Source: Candidatus Symbiopectobacterium endolongispinus (lineage in GTDB: Bacteria > Pseudomonadota > Gammaproteobacteria > Enterobacterales > Enterobacteriaceae). From it: a DNA stretch of 64,000 nucleotides. The stretch's first letter is position 1. Each line of letters starts with the position of its first letter. The position numbers were made by a program, and so were the translations under genes. Below the pieces are notes generated by a model. The model saw nothing but the letters and a program-made list of their open reading frames with translations. It was not told the origin of the DNA and ran no database searches. The stretch is taken from positions 744,001-808,000 of the forward strand of contig NZ_JAFJYB010000001.1 in NCBI RefSeq assembly GCF_018777385.1, in the 5' to 3' direction. Positions 31,906 to 41,032 of the stretch are shown here, piece after piece.

Positions 31906-32002
31906 TGGGGGTACGGAGGTAAGATGTTCTATCTTTCAGACCTTTTACTTCACGTAATCGGATTTGGCTATTAGCCGCTTCGGTGACTGGGGCGTTTTTT
32001 AT
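31906..32002 (+). ncRNA. spf: Spot 42 small RNA with altered terminator
   Basis: Spot 42 is an Hfq-dependent RNA that represses secondary carbon-source genes (for example galK) when cAMP is low. GGAGGTAAGATGTTCTATC and the pairing region CTTTTACTTCACGTAATCGG are nearly identical to E. coli spf, and the position after polA is conserved. The 3' part differs. E. coli has a strong hairpin (CCGCCCCAGTCA...TGACTGGGGCG). Here the right arm CGGTGACTGGGGCG and the T-run are kept, but about 12 bases of the left arm are missing (AGCCGC runs directly into TTCGG). The RNA is about 97 bases instead of 109, with only a weak stem CGCTTC/GGGGCG possible. Confidence 0.93.
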
Positions 32003-32056
32003 TGGGCACGAGTCAGAAAAACGCCGCAAGATCGCTAACGATCGCGGCAGTTAATC

Positions 32057-32707
32057 TTAATTATCGCCGTCGTCTTGCACTGAAGGACGGGGGTTGAACC
32101 ACAGATCGAGTTTCTGACGCAGTTTATCCACCCCTTCTTTTTTCAAGGAGGAGAAGGCTTCGACCTGAATATCTCCGCCAAACGCGAGCACGGCTTCACG
32201 CACAGCATTCAGTTGCGCTTTGCGCGCACCGGAAGCCAGTTTATCGGATTTGGTGAGCAGAATGAGCACTGGCAGATCCACATCCACGGCCCATTCAATC
32301 ATTTGCTGATCGAGATCTTTCAGCGGATGACGGATATCCATCAACACCACCAGTCCTTGCAGACAGGCACGTTTTTGCAGATATTCCCCCAGTGCTTTCT
32401 GCCATTTCCGCTTCATCTCTTCCGGAACTTCGGCATAGCCATAACCGGGAAGGTCAACCAGACGCACGCCGTCTGTGACTTCAAACAGGTTGATAAGCTG
32501 GGTTCGTCCCGGTGTTTTACTGGTGCGCACCAGGCTTTTTTGGTTGGTCAGCGTGTTAAGCGCGCTGGATTTTCCCACGTTCGAGCGTCCGGCAAACGCC
32601 ACTTCAATACCGCTATCGGCAGGCAGGTGACGAATATCGGGCGCGCTGGTGACAAAATGCGTCACATTGTAGTTATGCGTCACGTTTGGGTTCTGTTGTT
32701 CGGTCAC
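32057..32707 (-). CDS. engB: Ribosome biogenesis GTPase EngB (YsxC/YihA)
   Basis: EngB is an essential TRAFAC GTPase needed for 50S subunit assembly and for division in some species. Motifs are G1 [16 protein letters not shown]2 [15 protein letters not shown]3 [14 protein letters not shown]4 LLTKSDKL and G5 FSSLKKEGV. The start is placed at GTG 32707, giving 216 residues (E. coli 210). A second GTG at 32680 is possible. The longer open frame upstream runs into the divergent yihI promoter and is rejected. The gene faces spf and shares a roughly 190-base divergent region with yihI. Confidence 0.94.
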   Translation of the reverse strand: MTEQQNPNVTHNYNVTHFVTSAPDIRHLPADSGIEVAFAGRSNVGKSSALNTLTNQKSLVRTSKTPGRTQLINLFEVTDGVRLVDLPGYGYAEVPEEMKRKWQKALGEYLQKRACLQGLVVLMDIRHPLKDLDQQMIEWAVDVDLPVLILLTKSDKLASGARKAQLNAVREAVLAFGGDIQVEAFSSLKKEGVDKLRQKLDLWFNPRPSVQDDGDN

Positions 32708-32900
32708 AATGGTTATCTCTGTCTGGATAGGGGGTTTTGGGTCTATTATACCTATAACTGACCCGAAACGCGGGGTTATCGGTCGCAGCGTGTAGCGCAC
32801 AAGGCGAATTCGCCCAGTTAGCCGCACCAACCATTTTTTATTGCTGGCCTTTCTGCTAGATTCCGCCGCAATTGTCTTCTGTTTACCTGAGTGTGTTGTT

Positions 32901-33467
32901 ATGAAACAGCCGGTGAAAAATTCGGGCACCAAAGCCCCAGGCGCGAAGGCGTCGACATCGAAAGCCAAGAAAAAGACGCGCGCCGAGCTTAACAGCGAAG
33001 GCTGGGAGCGTAAACGTCAGAAAAAACACAGTGGTCATGCTGCGGGCAGTCGCGCGCATCCTGAGACAGTGGAGGCGGGCAAATCTGGCCAGAGCAAGAT
33101 ACGCGATCCTCGTATTGGGAGCAAAAAACCGGTCGCGCTGATCGTCAGTGATGACACGCCAAAAAGCGCAAAGCCCGCGAAAGCGGCCGTACCGGCTAAA
33201 TCAGACACGCTGGTTGAAACACGGCTAACCCCTGAGCAGGAGCTGGCTCCGCTGGAAAATGACGATCGCCTCGATGCACTGCTGGAACGTCTGGATAACG
33301 GCTAAACGCTGAGTAAAGATGAGCAGAAATGGGTGGACAGCACGCTAGATCGTATCAATGCCCTGATGGATGAGCTGGGCATCGAAATGGATGATGAGGA
33401 AGAGGAAGCGCAGCAGGAAGACATGATGCAGTTCCTCAAACGTAATAACCCGAAAGACGTATTCTGA
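32901..33467 (+). pseudogene. yihI: YihI, activator of GTPase Der, with in-frame stop
   Basis: YihI stimulates GTP hydrolysis by the ribosome-assembly GTPase Der. From ATG 32901 the frame gives the lysine-rich N-terminus ([20 protein letters not shown]) and the conserved C-terminal helices. A TAA at 33303-33305, after LLERLDNG, precedes [17 protein letters not shown] and an acidic tail ([12 protein letters not shown]). E. coli has glutamate at that position, so GAA to TAA is likely. The restored protein would be 188 residues. The truncated product lacks the C-terminal third. This is one of the few core-region genes with a lesion. Confidence 0.88.
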
Positions 33468-33470
33468 TAG

Positions 33471-33647
33471 ATGAAAGGGCTACTGTCTCTCATATTGGTG
33501 TTGGTTGTCTGTTATCTGCTGTGCCTGTTGGTTAAACTGTGGCTGCTTTCCCGGCGTAAAACGCGACTACAGCGCACCGTGTTCGGGACAGGACAGCGTA
33601 AGCTGCCGCTGAAAAGCGCTGCCGGGAAATACAAGCGGAAGGAGTAA
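33471..33647 (+). CDS. Small single-pass membrane protein
   Basis: A 58-residue frame starts ATG 33471, three bases after the yihI stop, and ends just inside the hemN ribosome site. It encodes one membrane span (LLSLILVLVVCYLLCLLVKL) and a strongly basic tail (SRRKTRLQRT, KSAAGKYKRKE). I do not know a named family with certainty. Tight packing between yihI and hemN, a hydrophobic helix and an intact frame support a real gene. The topology would place the basic tail in the cytosol. Confidence 0.6.
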   Translation: MKGLLSLILVLVVCYLLCLLVKLWLLSRRKTRLQRTVFGTGQRKLPLKSAAGKYKRKE

Positions 33648-33651
33648 CAGC

Positions 33652-35025
33652 ATGCAAGATCAACACGTCGATTGGGATTTAGCCCTGATTCAAAAATACA
33701 ACTATTCCGGGCCGCGTTACACCTCGTATCCCACGGCGCTCGAGTTTAATGAACAGTATGATGATACGGCATTCCGCCAGGCGATAGCGCGTTACCCTGA
33801 TCGGCCGCTGTCGCTTTATGTCCATATCCCGTTTTGTCATCGCCTGTGCTATTTCTGCGGTTGCAACAAGCTGGTTACGCGCCAGCAGCACAAAGCAGAA
33901 GAATATCTTGATGTGCTGGCCGTGGAGATTCGCCAGCGCGCGCAGCTGTTTGCCGGGCGCATCGTCACGCAACTGCACTGGGGCGGCGGCACGCCGACCT
34001 ATCTCAACAAAGATCAAATCAGCCGACTGATGGCGCTGCTGCGCGAGAATTTCCAGTTTGCAGATGAGGCGAAAATCTCGCTCGAGGTCGATCCACGTGA
34101 AATCGAGCTGAATATCCTCGATCACCTGCGTGCGGAAGGCTTTAATCGCCTGAGCGTGGGCGTGCAGGATTTCAACAAGGAAGTGCAACGTCTGGTGAAT
34201 CGTGAGCAGGATGAGACATTTATCTTTGCGCTAATTGAACGTGCCAGAGCGCTTGGCTTTACCCCCACCAATATAGACCTTATTTACGGTTTGCCGAAAC
34301 AGACGCCGGAAAGCTTTGCGTTTACCTTGCAACGCGTTGCTGAGTTAAGTCAGCACCGGCTCAGCGTATTCAATTACGCCCATTTGCCGACGCTGTTTGC
34401 TGCCCAGCGTAAAATCAAAGATGCGGATTTACCGAGCCCCGCGCAAAAGCTGGAGATTCTGCGCCAAACCATTACCACGCTCACCCACTCGGGCTATCAG
34501 TTTATCGGCATGGATCACTTTGCTCGCCCAGACGATGAGCTGGCGCTGGCACAACGTGCCGGTAAATTGCACCGTAATTTTCAGGGTTACACCACGCAAG
34601 GTGACACTGACCTGCTGGGCATGGGGGTGTCGGCGATCAGCATGATTGGCGACAGCTACGCGCAAAATGAAAAGGTGCTGAAAACCTACTACGAAAAGGT
34701 GGGGGAACAGGGCAATGCGTTGTGGCGCGGCTTGCGCTTGACGCACGATGACTGCATCCGTCGTGATGTGATCAAAAGTCTTATCTGTAATTTCCGTCTG
34801 GATTACGCAGCGATTGAAGCGGACTATGGCATCGATTGCCGCCTCTACTTCGCGGAAGATTTGCGCCTGCTGGCACCGTTGGTGCTGGATGGCCTGGCTG
34901 AATTGCACCCTACGGGGATCGTGGTAACACCGAAAGGCCGCTTGTTGATTCGCAATATCTGCATGTGCTTTGACAGTTATCTACGTGCTAAAGCACGGAC
35001 CCAGCAGTTCTCACGTGTGATTTGA
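33652..35025 (+). CDS. hemN: Oxygen-independent coproporphyrinogen III dehydrogenase
   Basis: HemN is a radical-SAM enzyme that decarboxylates two propionates of coproporphyrinogen III to give protoporphyrinogen IX without oxygen. The 457-residue product carries the iron-sulfur motif in HIPFCHRLCYFCGCNKLVTR (Cx3CxxC), WGGGTPTYL for SAM binding, NIDLIYGLPKQT and a C-terminal HemN domain ending FDSYLRAKARTQQFSRVI. Length equals E. coli HemN. The start ATG 33652 follows GGAG. The gene is intact. In E. coli yshB-glnG come next, but here about 8 kb of accessory genes intervene. Confidence 0.97.
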   Translation: MQDQHVDWDLALIQKYNYSGPRYTSYPTALEFNEQYDDTAFRQAIARYPDRPLSLYVHIPFCHRLCYFCGCNKLVTRQQHKAEEYLDVLAVEIRQRAQLFAGRIVTQLHWGGGTPTYLNKDQISRLMALLRENFQFADEAKISLEVDPREIELNILDHLRAEGFNRLSVGVQDFNKEVQRLVNREQDETFIFALIERARALGFTPTNIDLIYGLPKQTPESFAFTLQRVAELSQHRLSVFNYAHLPTLFAAQRKIKDADLPSPAQKLEILRQTITTLTHSGYQFIGMDHFARPDDELALAQRAGKLHRNFQGYTTQGDTDLLGMGVSAISMIGDSYAQNEKVLKTYYEKVGEQGNALWRGLRLTHDDCIRRDVIKSLICNFRLDYAAIEADYGIDCRLYFAEDLRLLAPLVLDGLAELHPTGIVVTPKGRLLIRNICMCFDSYLRAKARTQQFSRVI

Positions 35026-35557
35026 CGGTACATTAGCGACAATTACCGATTATGCCGTGTACAGCGTTGTAGAATGTCAAAAAAATTGTGAGTTTTTAAA
35101 TTTTGCACTCATTTTACCACTCACCTATATGAGTTTATTAGGTTTTCTACCTTTATTTCACGGACTAGGTGGTGGGAAAATCAGCGCGTTGCTCTCCCGT
35201 TGTAGAAGGGGATGCTGGCGATGTATTTTGACTGGTAGAATAATAACAGTGGCATGCTTATGAGACTGGAGTCTGAACACCCTCAATTTAATATTTATAC
35301 TGAGTATGTGTATTCCCTGGTGTTTAACTATCGGTTTTCTAACCCTTTGTGTTCGGGGTCTTTTAGTAACTGTCAGTGATAAATACCTCACTATCACTAA
35401 TAGAATAATACAAATAACTGGAAAAATAATCTGACCATAAGTACAGTTTACTTGCTGTATCTTATACCTGTACCCAAACTGATACGAAGGCGGTCATACT
35501 TTCCCATATGCGATATATTATTGAAGGTATACTATTCGCACTTACAAGGATGTTGAT
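35026..35557. other. Gene-free region upstream of luxR with a lux-box-like half-site
   Basis: About 530 AT-rich bases contain no gene I can support. ACCTGTACC at 35466-35474 matches the left half of the EsaR/ExpR-type lux box (consensus ACCTGTA), but the right half is not recognisable. GTACAG-TTTACTTG-CTGTA nearby at about 35440-35458 is a short imperfect dyad. These could be remnants of autoregulatory sites. Confidence 0.35.
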
Positions 35558-36276
35558 ATGTTAATGAAAAGTGAGTGTGATGTTGATGAGGTTATAAAAA
35601 ACAGCTTGAAGCAACGTTAAACACCCTTGAGACATTTACGTGGGCATACGTGGTCTTATCTAAAAAAGATATGTCATGTATCTTTGGTGTAACAAACTAT
35701 CCAGATGAATGGGTCAAACATTACCGAGAAAATGGGCTTCAGTACACGGATCCAGTGGTAATTACTGCGCTAAAAAGGTTAACCCCTTTTCCTTGGAATG
35801 AAAAACTGATGGCCCATTCAGGGTATGACTTTGCAGAACTTTTCAATCAGGCCAGTGAATATGAGGTAGTTGATGGTTATACATTTGTCTTGCATGACTA
35901 TAACAATAATCTTGTGACCTTATCTTTTATTATCCCTTCTGAACGCAATACAATAATAATGCAAACGCTTTTGCAGAATAAAGGAGATATCTCAATGTTG
36001 TTGGCAGCGGTACACGAAACGTACCTGACATTAACATCATTCTCCGAAAAAAACTGAGGATTCCAATAAAGCTAAGCAACTTACTAAAAGGGAAAGAGAA
36101 ATTCTCTACTGGACTAGTGTCGGTAAGACATACCAAGAAATGGGGATTATTCTTGGCATAAAAGTGCGTACCGTTAAGTTCCATATGTTAAATATTGTTA
36201 AAAAATGGGTGTCGCCAATGCCCGGCATGCTGTGCGTCTTGGCGTAGAGCTTCGTCTGATTCAACCGGTTAAGTAA
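35558..36276 (+). pseudogene. LuxR-type quorum-sensing regulator (ExpR/EsaR-like), three frameshifts
   Basis: The pieces assemble into a LuxR-family protein. MLMKSECDVDEVIKN opens the gene. QLEATLNTLETFTWAYVVLS and the autoinducer domain (NYPDEWVKHYRENGLQYTDP, LKRLTPFPWNEKL) follow, then the helix-turn-helix ([35 protein letters not shown]) and [18 protein letters not shown]. Frame changes occur in A-runs at 35596-35601, 36047-36053 and 36200-36205. It is convergent with luxI, the arrangement of expR/expI and esaR/esaI in Pectobacteriaceae. Three homopolymer lesions could in principle be assembly errors, though the luxI gene also has a nonsense codon. Confidence 0.87.
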
Positions 36277-36306
36277 TGATTACTCAGCTATAAAAGACAG
36301 TGGCCA

Positions 36307-36920
36307 TTAGTTTAGTACGTTTTCAAACTGAATGTTGTCCTTGCGTAATATTCTGTCTTTTAGTTCTTTCTGACTCATGAGATCGATATGACCCAGTAGC
36401 AGGTAGACGGGTTCATCTTTCTCAGAAACCCCGGTTTCCAGTACTGTAACATTCCAGCCTGATTTTCGGATGATGCTCATCATTGGGTGACTTGCAACAG
36501 CCAATATGCCGTCATAATGGTGACGTTGGGCATAGTTAATCAATGAAAGAAATAAGGCCAGAGTAATAGAGGGCCTGTTACCAAGAAGTGAACTAACCCT
36601 ATCTTTGTCCACAAAAAACGGGTTGATTCAATGAACTTTCCTTCTGGCAAGTTTACTTCTTTAAAGAAAGACGAAAACGTATCATTCAGCATATTATGGT
36701 GTTTGACATCTATAATACTTGTGCCACAGATGATAACGCCATTTTTCATGCCAAATATATAATCTGTTTTCTCATTGTCAAATTTATCAAACTCTTTCCC
36801 ATCAAAACAACTCACGTCCCATTGTAGACGATCTTTAAATATGTTTTTACGTAAAGTAAATAAATCCTAAGTGTTTCCATTGCTTAGGGATAAGTAATTA
36901 ACGCTGTAAATATTAAACAT
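36307..36920 (-). pseudogene. Acyl-homoserine-lactone synthase (ExpI/EsaI-like), broken
   Basis: From ATG 36920 the minus strand begins MFNIYSVNYLSLSNGNT and meets TAG at 36867-36869 where glutamate is expected. DLFTLRKNIFKDRLQWDVSC then gives the conserved Arg, Phe and Trp of LuxI enzymes, followed by KFDNEKTDYIFG and FIESTRF. A T-run (36613-36618 on the plus strand) one base short shifts the frame before VDKDRVSSLLGNRPSITLAL and HPMMSIIRKSGWNVTVLE. Intact, it would make acyl-homoserine lactones from SAM and acyl-ACP. The 3' ends of luxR and luxI are 30 bases apart. Two lesions of different kinds make loss of signal synthesis likely. Confidence 0.88.
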
Positions 36921-37640
36921 AATGTCACCTGTATCAATGTATAAAATGATTAAGTTCGGTAACATCAGTGAAGCTTTTCCAGTAGCATGCCGGGACTGAG
37001 CAATAATAGTTTTTTTAATTTTTCATACCTACTAAAATCATTAATAAGAATAAGTCGAGAAGGGATAGCTACTTACTCCCCTCTTTCATTTTTATCTTTT
37101 TCACTTCGAGTTTTACTCTAAAAAAATAATGTTGTTTGGTTTTTTATAATAATTATGCTTGAGCTGTTAGATAATTAAGGGATGGCTACGCTGCGTAATA
37201 TTTGTATTCGTAATATATACAAGAGATAAGACGGTATTAAGAAAATGTAAAAAACTCCTAAACTGTCAAAAAGTTAATGTATTGCTATTCGTTTTTTATT
37301 TCTACGCCTCTCTCGCCCCTTCATGATTCCTTAGTTTTCAACTGATTCAACCGCCCCACAGGATAAAGTTCAGCAGCGCTTTGGGAAAATAAACGTTCCC
37401 CTTTCAGACATGCCTCTCATCTGTAAGAAAAGTATCAAATCAATGTGATATTGAGAAAATTACACCAAAAAACCACCCGCAATGAAAAAATAATCAAATA
37501 AGTGTAAACAAATTTAAATATGCACTCTCTATAGTGGCCGCTTTGCTTTGGCAGCTAACCATTCCGTGGTGGCTGCCATCTTTGGGGACCCAATCATCCT
37601 TGCGTGTCATCGCCAGACGCCAACGACGGGAAGAGAGAAA
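36921..37640. other. AT-rich gene-free region between luxI and exbD
   Basis: About 720 bases hold no gene. ACCTGTA-TCAATG-TATAAAA at 36927-36946, just upstream of the luxI start, has a perfect left lux-box half and a poor right half. Further on the sequence is very AT-rich to 37300, then mixed. The promoter of the exbD-tonB operon should be in the last 150 bases. No convincing Fur box is seen. Confidence 0.35.
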
Positions 37641-38048
37641 ATGAGAAACTGGAACGAACCAAAAAGAAACAAAGCCCATATTGAGTTGATCCCAATGATC
37701 GACGTCATGATGTTTTTACTGGTGTTTTTCGTCCTGATCAGTATCAACGTCCTTCCTGCCACGTGTCTGAAAACCCAACTTCCCTCTGCCAGCAGCGCCC
37801 AACAGCTAAAACCGCAGAAAAAAGCCATCGTCACTCTAGGTGAACAAGGCCAACTGCAACTGGACGGTTCACCCATCCTGATTACCGATTTGGTCAGCAC
37901 CTTAAAACAGCAGCAACAGGCTGGAGAGATCACCACCATTATCGTCAACAGCGATAAGTAGGTGGCGGTTGAGCGTCTGGTCACGGTGATGGATACCCTG
38001 CGTCAAGGTTGGTTTACCTCGGTTTCAATCGCAACGCGGAAGCAGTGA
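37641..38048 (+). pseudogene. exbD: ExbD/TolR-family proton-channel subunit, in-frame stop
   Basis: ExbD works with ExbB to energise TonB through the proton gradient. The frame from ATG 37641 shows a short cytosolic N-terminus, the transmembrane helix IELIPMIDVMMFLLVFFVLI with the proton-carrying aspartate, and a periplasmic domain. TAG at 37959-37961 after IIVNSDK interrupts it. VAVERLVTVMDTLRQGWF follows in frame and ends at 38048. CAG to TAG is the likely change. Restored length is 135 residues. tonB starts two bases later, so the genes were an operon. Confidence 0.87.
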
Positions 38049-38049
38049 C

Positions 38050-38772
38050 ATGTATTGGCTTTATCGTTCACGTCATGCCATCAGCTGGTTGCCGCTGCCC
38101 GTAGTGGCTGCATGTCTGATGGTGATGACACAGCAAAGCGCGCTCAACGTTCAGCCCCAGTATGACGACAGTGTCATGGAGCTGTCACACCGCCTGCGCC
38201 GCCCGAAGCGGTGATTCCCCCAGAACCGGAAATGCCCCCCCGAGGAAACGTTGCCAGAGCCGGAGCCTGTTGAGACGCCAGAACCGATCGTTGAGGCACT
38301 GCCACCGAAAGCCGAACCGAAGTCGGAGCTCAAACCCGAGCCCAAACTGGTGCCCAAGCCAAAGCCTGCTCCAGCACCGCGCCCCGCGCCTGTTACCACG
38401 TCCGTAAAAGCTGCCGTGGTAAAAGCCGCTGACGTGCCCACGCCTGCGCCGCCGAAAGTGAACGTTCAGGCGTTGGAAAACAGCTATATCCAGGCGTTGC
38501 GTGGCCAGATTGAGCAGTTGAAGCGCTATCCAACGGGGCGTCAAGCGTCATTGGAGCGCCCGGAAGGAAACGTCGAAATCTGGCTGGAGGTCGATCGCAA
38601 CGGCCGCGTGCTTAACAGCGGCATTAATCAGAAAGCCGCCAGCATGCTGCTCAACCGAGCGGCAACCAGCACGTTACAGAGCATCACGCAGGTCAGGCCC
38701 TTTCCGGCAGAGGCGTTTGCCGGGCAAAACACCAAACGTTTTTTAGCCACATTCCACTATCAAGCGCAGTGA
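38050..38772 (+). pseudogene. tonB: TonB protein, two frameshifts
   Basis: The start region ATG 38050 encodes a membrane anchor (LPLPVVAACLMVMTQQSAL). The frame shifts near 38180 and again at a C-run (38235-38241). The proline/lysine/glutamate-rich periplasmic spacer (PEPEPVETPEPIVEALPPKA and PKPKPAPAPRP) and the C-terminal TonB fold (LENSYIQALRGQIEQLKRYP, GNVEIWLEVDRNGRVL, RFLATFHYQAQ) are open in the last frame. The normal product would couple ExbBD to outer-membrane receptors. This accessory TonB is separate from the housekeeping one. Both lesions remove the anchor from the C-terminal domain. Confidence 0.88.
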
Positions 38773-38810
38773 GCGCCTATACACAACATTGAATCAGGGT
38801 AATTAACACA

Positions 38811-40923
38811 ATGAAATTATTCACAGTTTCAAGGATATCTCTCTCCGTCGCGGCCGCGTTGTGGTCGGGAACCGTGCTGGCAAACGATGCAACAGACATC
38901 GGCTCCATTCAGGTAAAAGGTGCGCCGTTGGGTGAGGGGATGATGATTCAGGAAGAGAGTGCGAAATCTCGCTCGACGGTAACCAAAGAAGCGATGGATA
39001 AGATGCCTGCTACCGGTAACGCCATCGATAAGTTGAAATACACCGCCGGCCTGAATGTCAGCAGTAATGACTCTACCGGCCTGAGCGGTATCGATTACAC
39101 CATGCGCGGTATGAGCAATGACCAGATCGGTCTTTCGGTTGATGGCATCCCGATGAACGATTCGGGCAGCTATAACGTGTATGCCAACCAGTTGGGCGAT
39201 GCGGAAAACCTTGAGCAGATTTTTGTGACCCAGGGTTCTTCAGAGATGAATGGTCCGCATATCGGCTCCAGAGGCGGCAATATCGGTCTGGTGACGAAAC
39301 GCCCAGCCAAAGAGTTTGGCGGATTCATCAAACAGACCTTTGGTAGCAATAACCTGAGCAAGTCACTGATTCGTTTGGAAACCTGGCTGCATGACGGCTT
39401 CAGTAGTTGGTTATCCTACTCCTACTCCTACTCCTACTCCTACTCCTACTCCTATACCGATGCCGATAAGTGGCGTGCCAAAGGAGCCACCCGTTCCAAC
39501 AAGCTGGAATGGAACGGCCTGTATGAAGATGACAATGGCAACAGCAGCAACCTGCTGGTTAAGTACAACAAGCAGGACATGAATAACTACAATACGCTGA
39601 GCAAAAGCACCTTCCTGAATCAGGGACGCTACGTCGATTACCCGACCACGCCAGAATATAACAGCCGTGGACAGTTCTCACGTTACTACAAGATTAACCG
39701 CAACCCGTTTGAAAGTCTGAACCTCACCTTCACGCAGAAACTGCAACTGCGCGATAACCTGTCGCTGACGCTGCAACCCTATTACTACTGGGGCAACGGC
39801 GGCAGTTTCAGCGGTCAATCGGCCTATACGCTTTCTTCCACTACCAACGATAAATCTGGCAGTTATGATCTCAGTAACCTGAGCAGCAATACTTACTATC
39901 GCCCTTCTTGGACAGAAACCTGGCGTCCGGGCATCACCAACACCCTGAAATGGGATGTCAATGACCAGCACAGTCTGGATATAGGTTACTGGTTTGAACG
40001 CGCACGCCAACGTCAGACGCAGCCCTATATCGGTATTAAAGAAGACGGTAACCCGATCGATCTTTCCGGCAAACCCAACAGTTCGCACTTAGTGAAAGAT
40101 GCCAACGGCAAAGTGATTCAGGGGCGCAACCAGTTCACCGTGACACCAGTGCATAAATTCTGGTTGCAGGATACCTGGTTTGTCTCCCCCGACTGGACGC
40201 TCACTGGCGGTCTGGCCTGGCAGCACGTGAAACGTGACGGGCACGATCTGGGCAGTTTGAGTTCTGTGGAGGCGAAAAAGGCGCGCACCTATAAAGAGTT
40301 TCTGCCGAGCTTTAGTACGGCGTACAAAATTAACCCAGAAAATCAGGTGTTTTATAGACTGACGCGCAATATGCGCATGCCACCTAACTACGTGCTCTAT
40401 AACCTGGGTGATTCCATCAACACCAAGCCAGAACTGAGCTGAGCTGAGCTGAAAACTGCCGCATAACTTAAATTACTTTGCCTCTTACACCTATACCGAT
40501 ACCAAGCAGAGAGACGATATCGTCACCAACGGCTTCACGCTGCCAACCACCGGCAAACGTTCCGCCAACACGCCGAAGAACATGCTTAATCTGGGCGTAG
40601 GTTATGACGATAGCCGCTACTACGCAGGCATCAATGGCTGTTATACCGGCGCATTTTACGGTGACATGACCAACGATGAGAAAATTGGCGGGCGTACCGT
40701 GGTCGATCTCAATGCCGGCATTCACTTGCCGGTAGACAAGAAGATCATCAAAAGTGCCACGCTGCGTTTCAACGTTAACAACGTGTTCGATAAGGAATAT
40801 CTGGATTCCGCACGTACAGTGGTATTCAACGCCGCTGTGCACAATGGCGTTCGAGCCAGCACGCCTTATTACAACGTGGGTGAAGAGCGCACCTTTAGCG
40901 TGTTGCTGGACGCCACCTTCTAA
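38811..40923 (+). pseudogene. TonB-dependent outer-membrane receptor, broken
   Basis: From ATG 38811 the protein has a signal peptide (ISLSVAAALWSGTVLA), a plug domain (DKMPATGNAIDKLKYTAG, DGIPMNDSGSYNVYANQLG, RGGNIGLVTKRP) and barrel strands. It stops at 40443 after NTKPELS. LKTAA and, in another frame, NLNYFASYTYTDTKQRDD and the rest of the barrel run to a terminal LDATF with aromatic C-terminus. About 700 codons remain, so some barrel between PELS and AELKTAA seems deleted at the GAGCT repeats. The substrate is unknown. The system lacks visible siderophore genes. A hexanucleotide repeat lies in the first half. Confidence 0.87.
39414..39455 (+). repeat. (TCCTAC)7 hexanucleotide repeat in the receptor gene
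   Basis: Seven tandem copies of TCCTAC, the last ending TAT, encode seven Ser-Tyr pairs between WL and TDADKW. Unit length is a multiple of three, so copy-number change would lengthen or shorten one beta strand or surface loop without breaking the frame. Confidence 0.95.
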
Positions 40924-41032
40924 TCACTCACAAACCTGATATCCCCTGGCGGAGTTTACCCACAGGGGAATTGCTTATTACCGTTACGCGTCAGCAAGGG
41001 CGTGACACGCACCGAAGGAAAATCAGACCATT

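Noticed and set aside
35558-36276. Phase variation of luxR through poly-A slippage.
   Set aside because: Three separate runs are out of frame at once and the partner luxI also has a nonsense codon. Decay (or sequencing error) is simpler than a reversible switch.
39391-39582. Threonine-proline repeat protein (PTPTPTPTP).
   Set aside because: It is the alternative reading frame of the TCCTAC repeat in the receptor gene.
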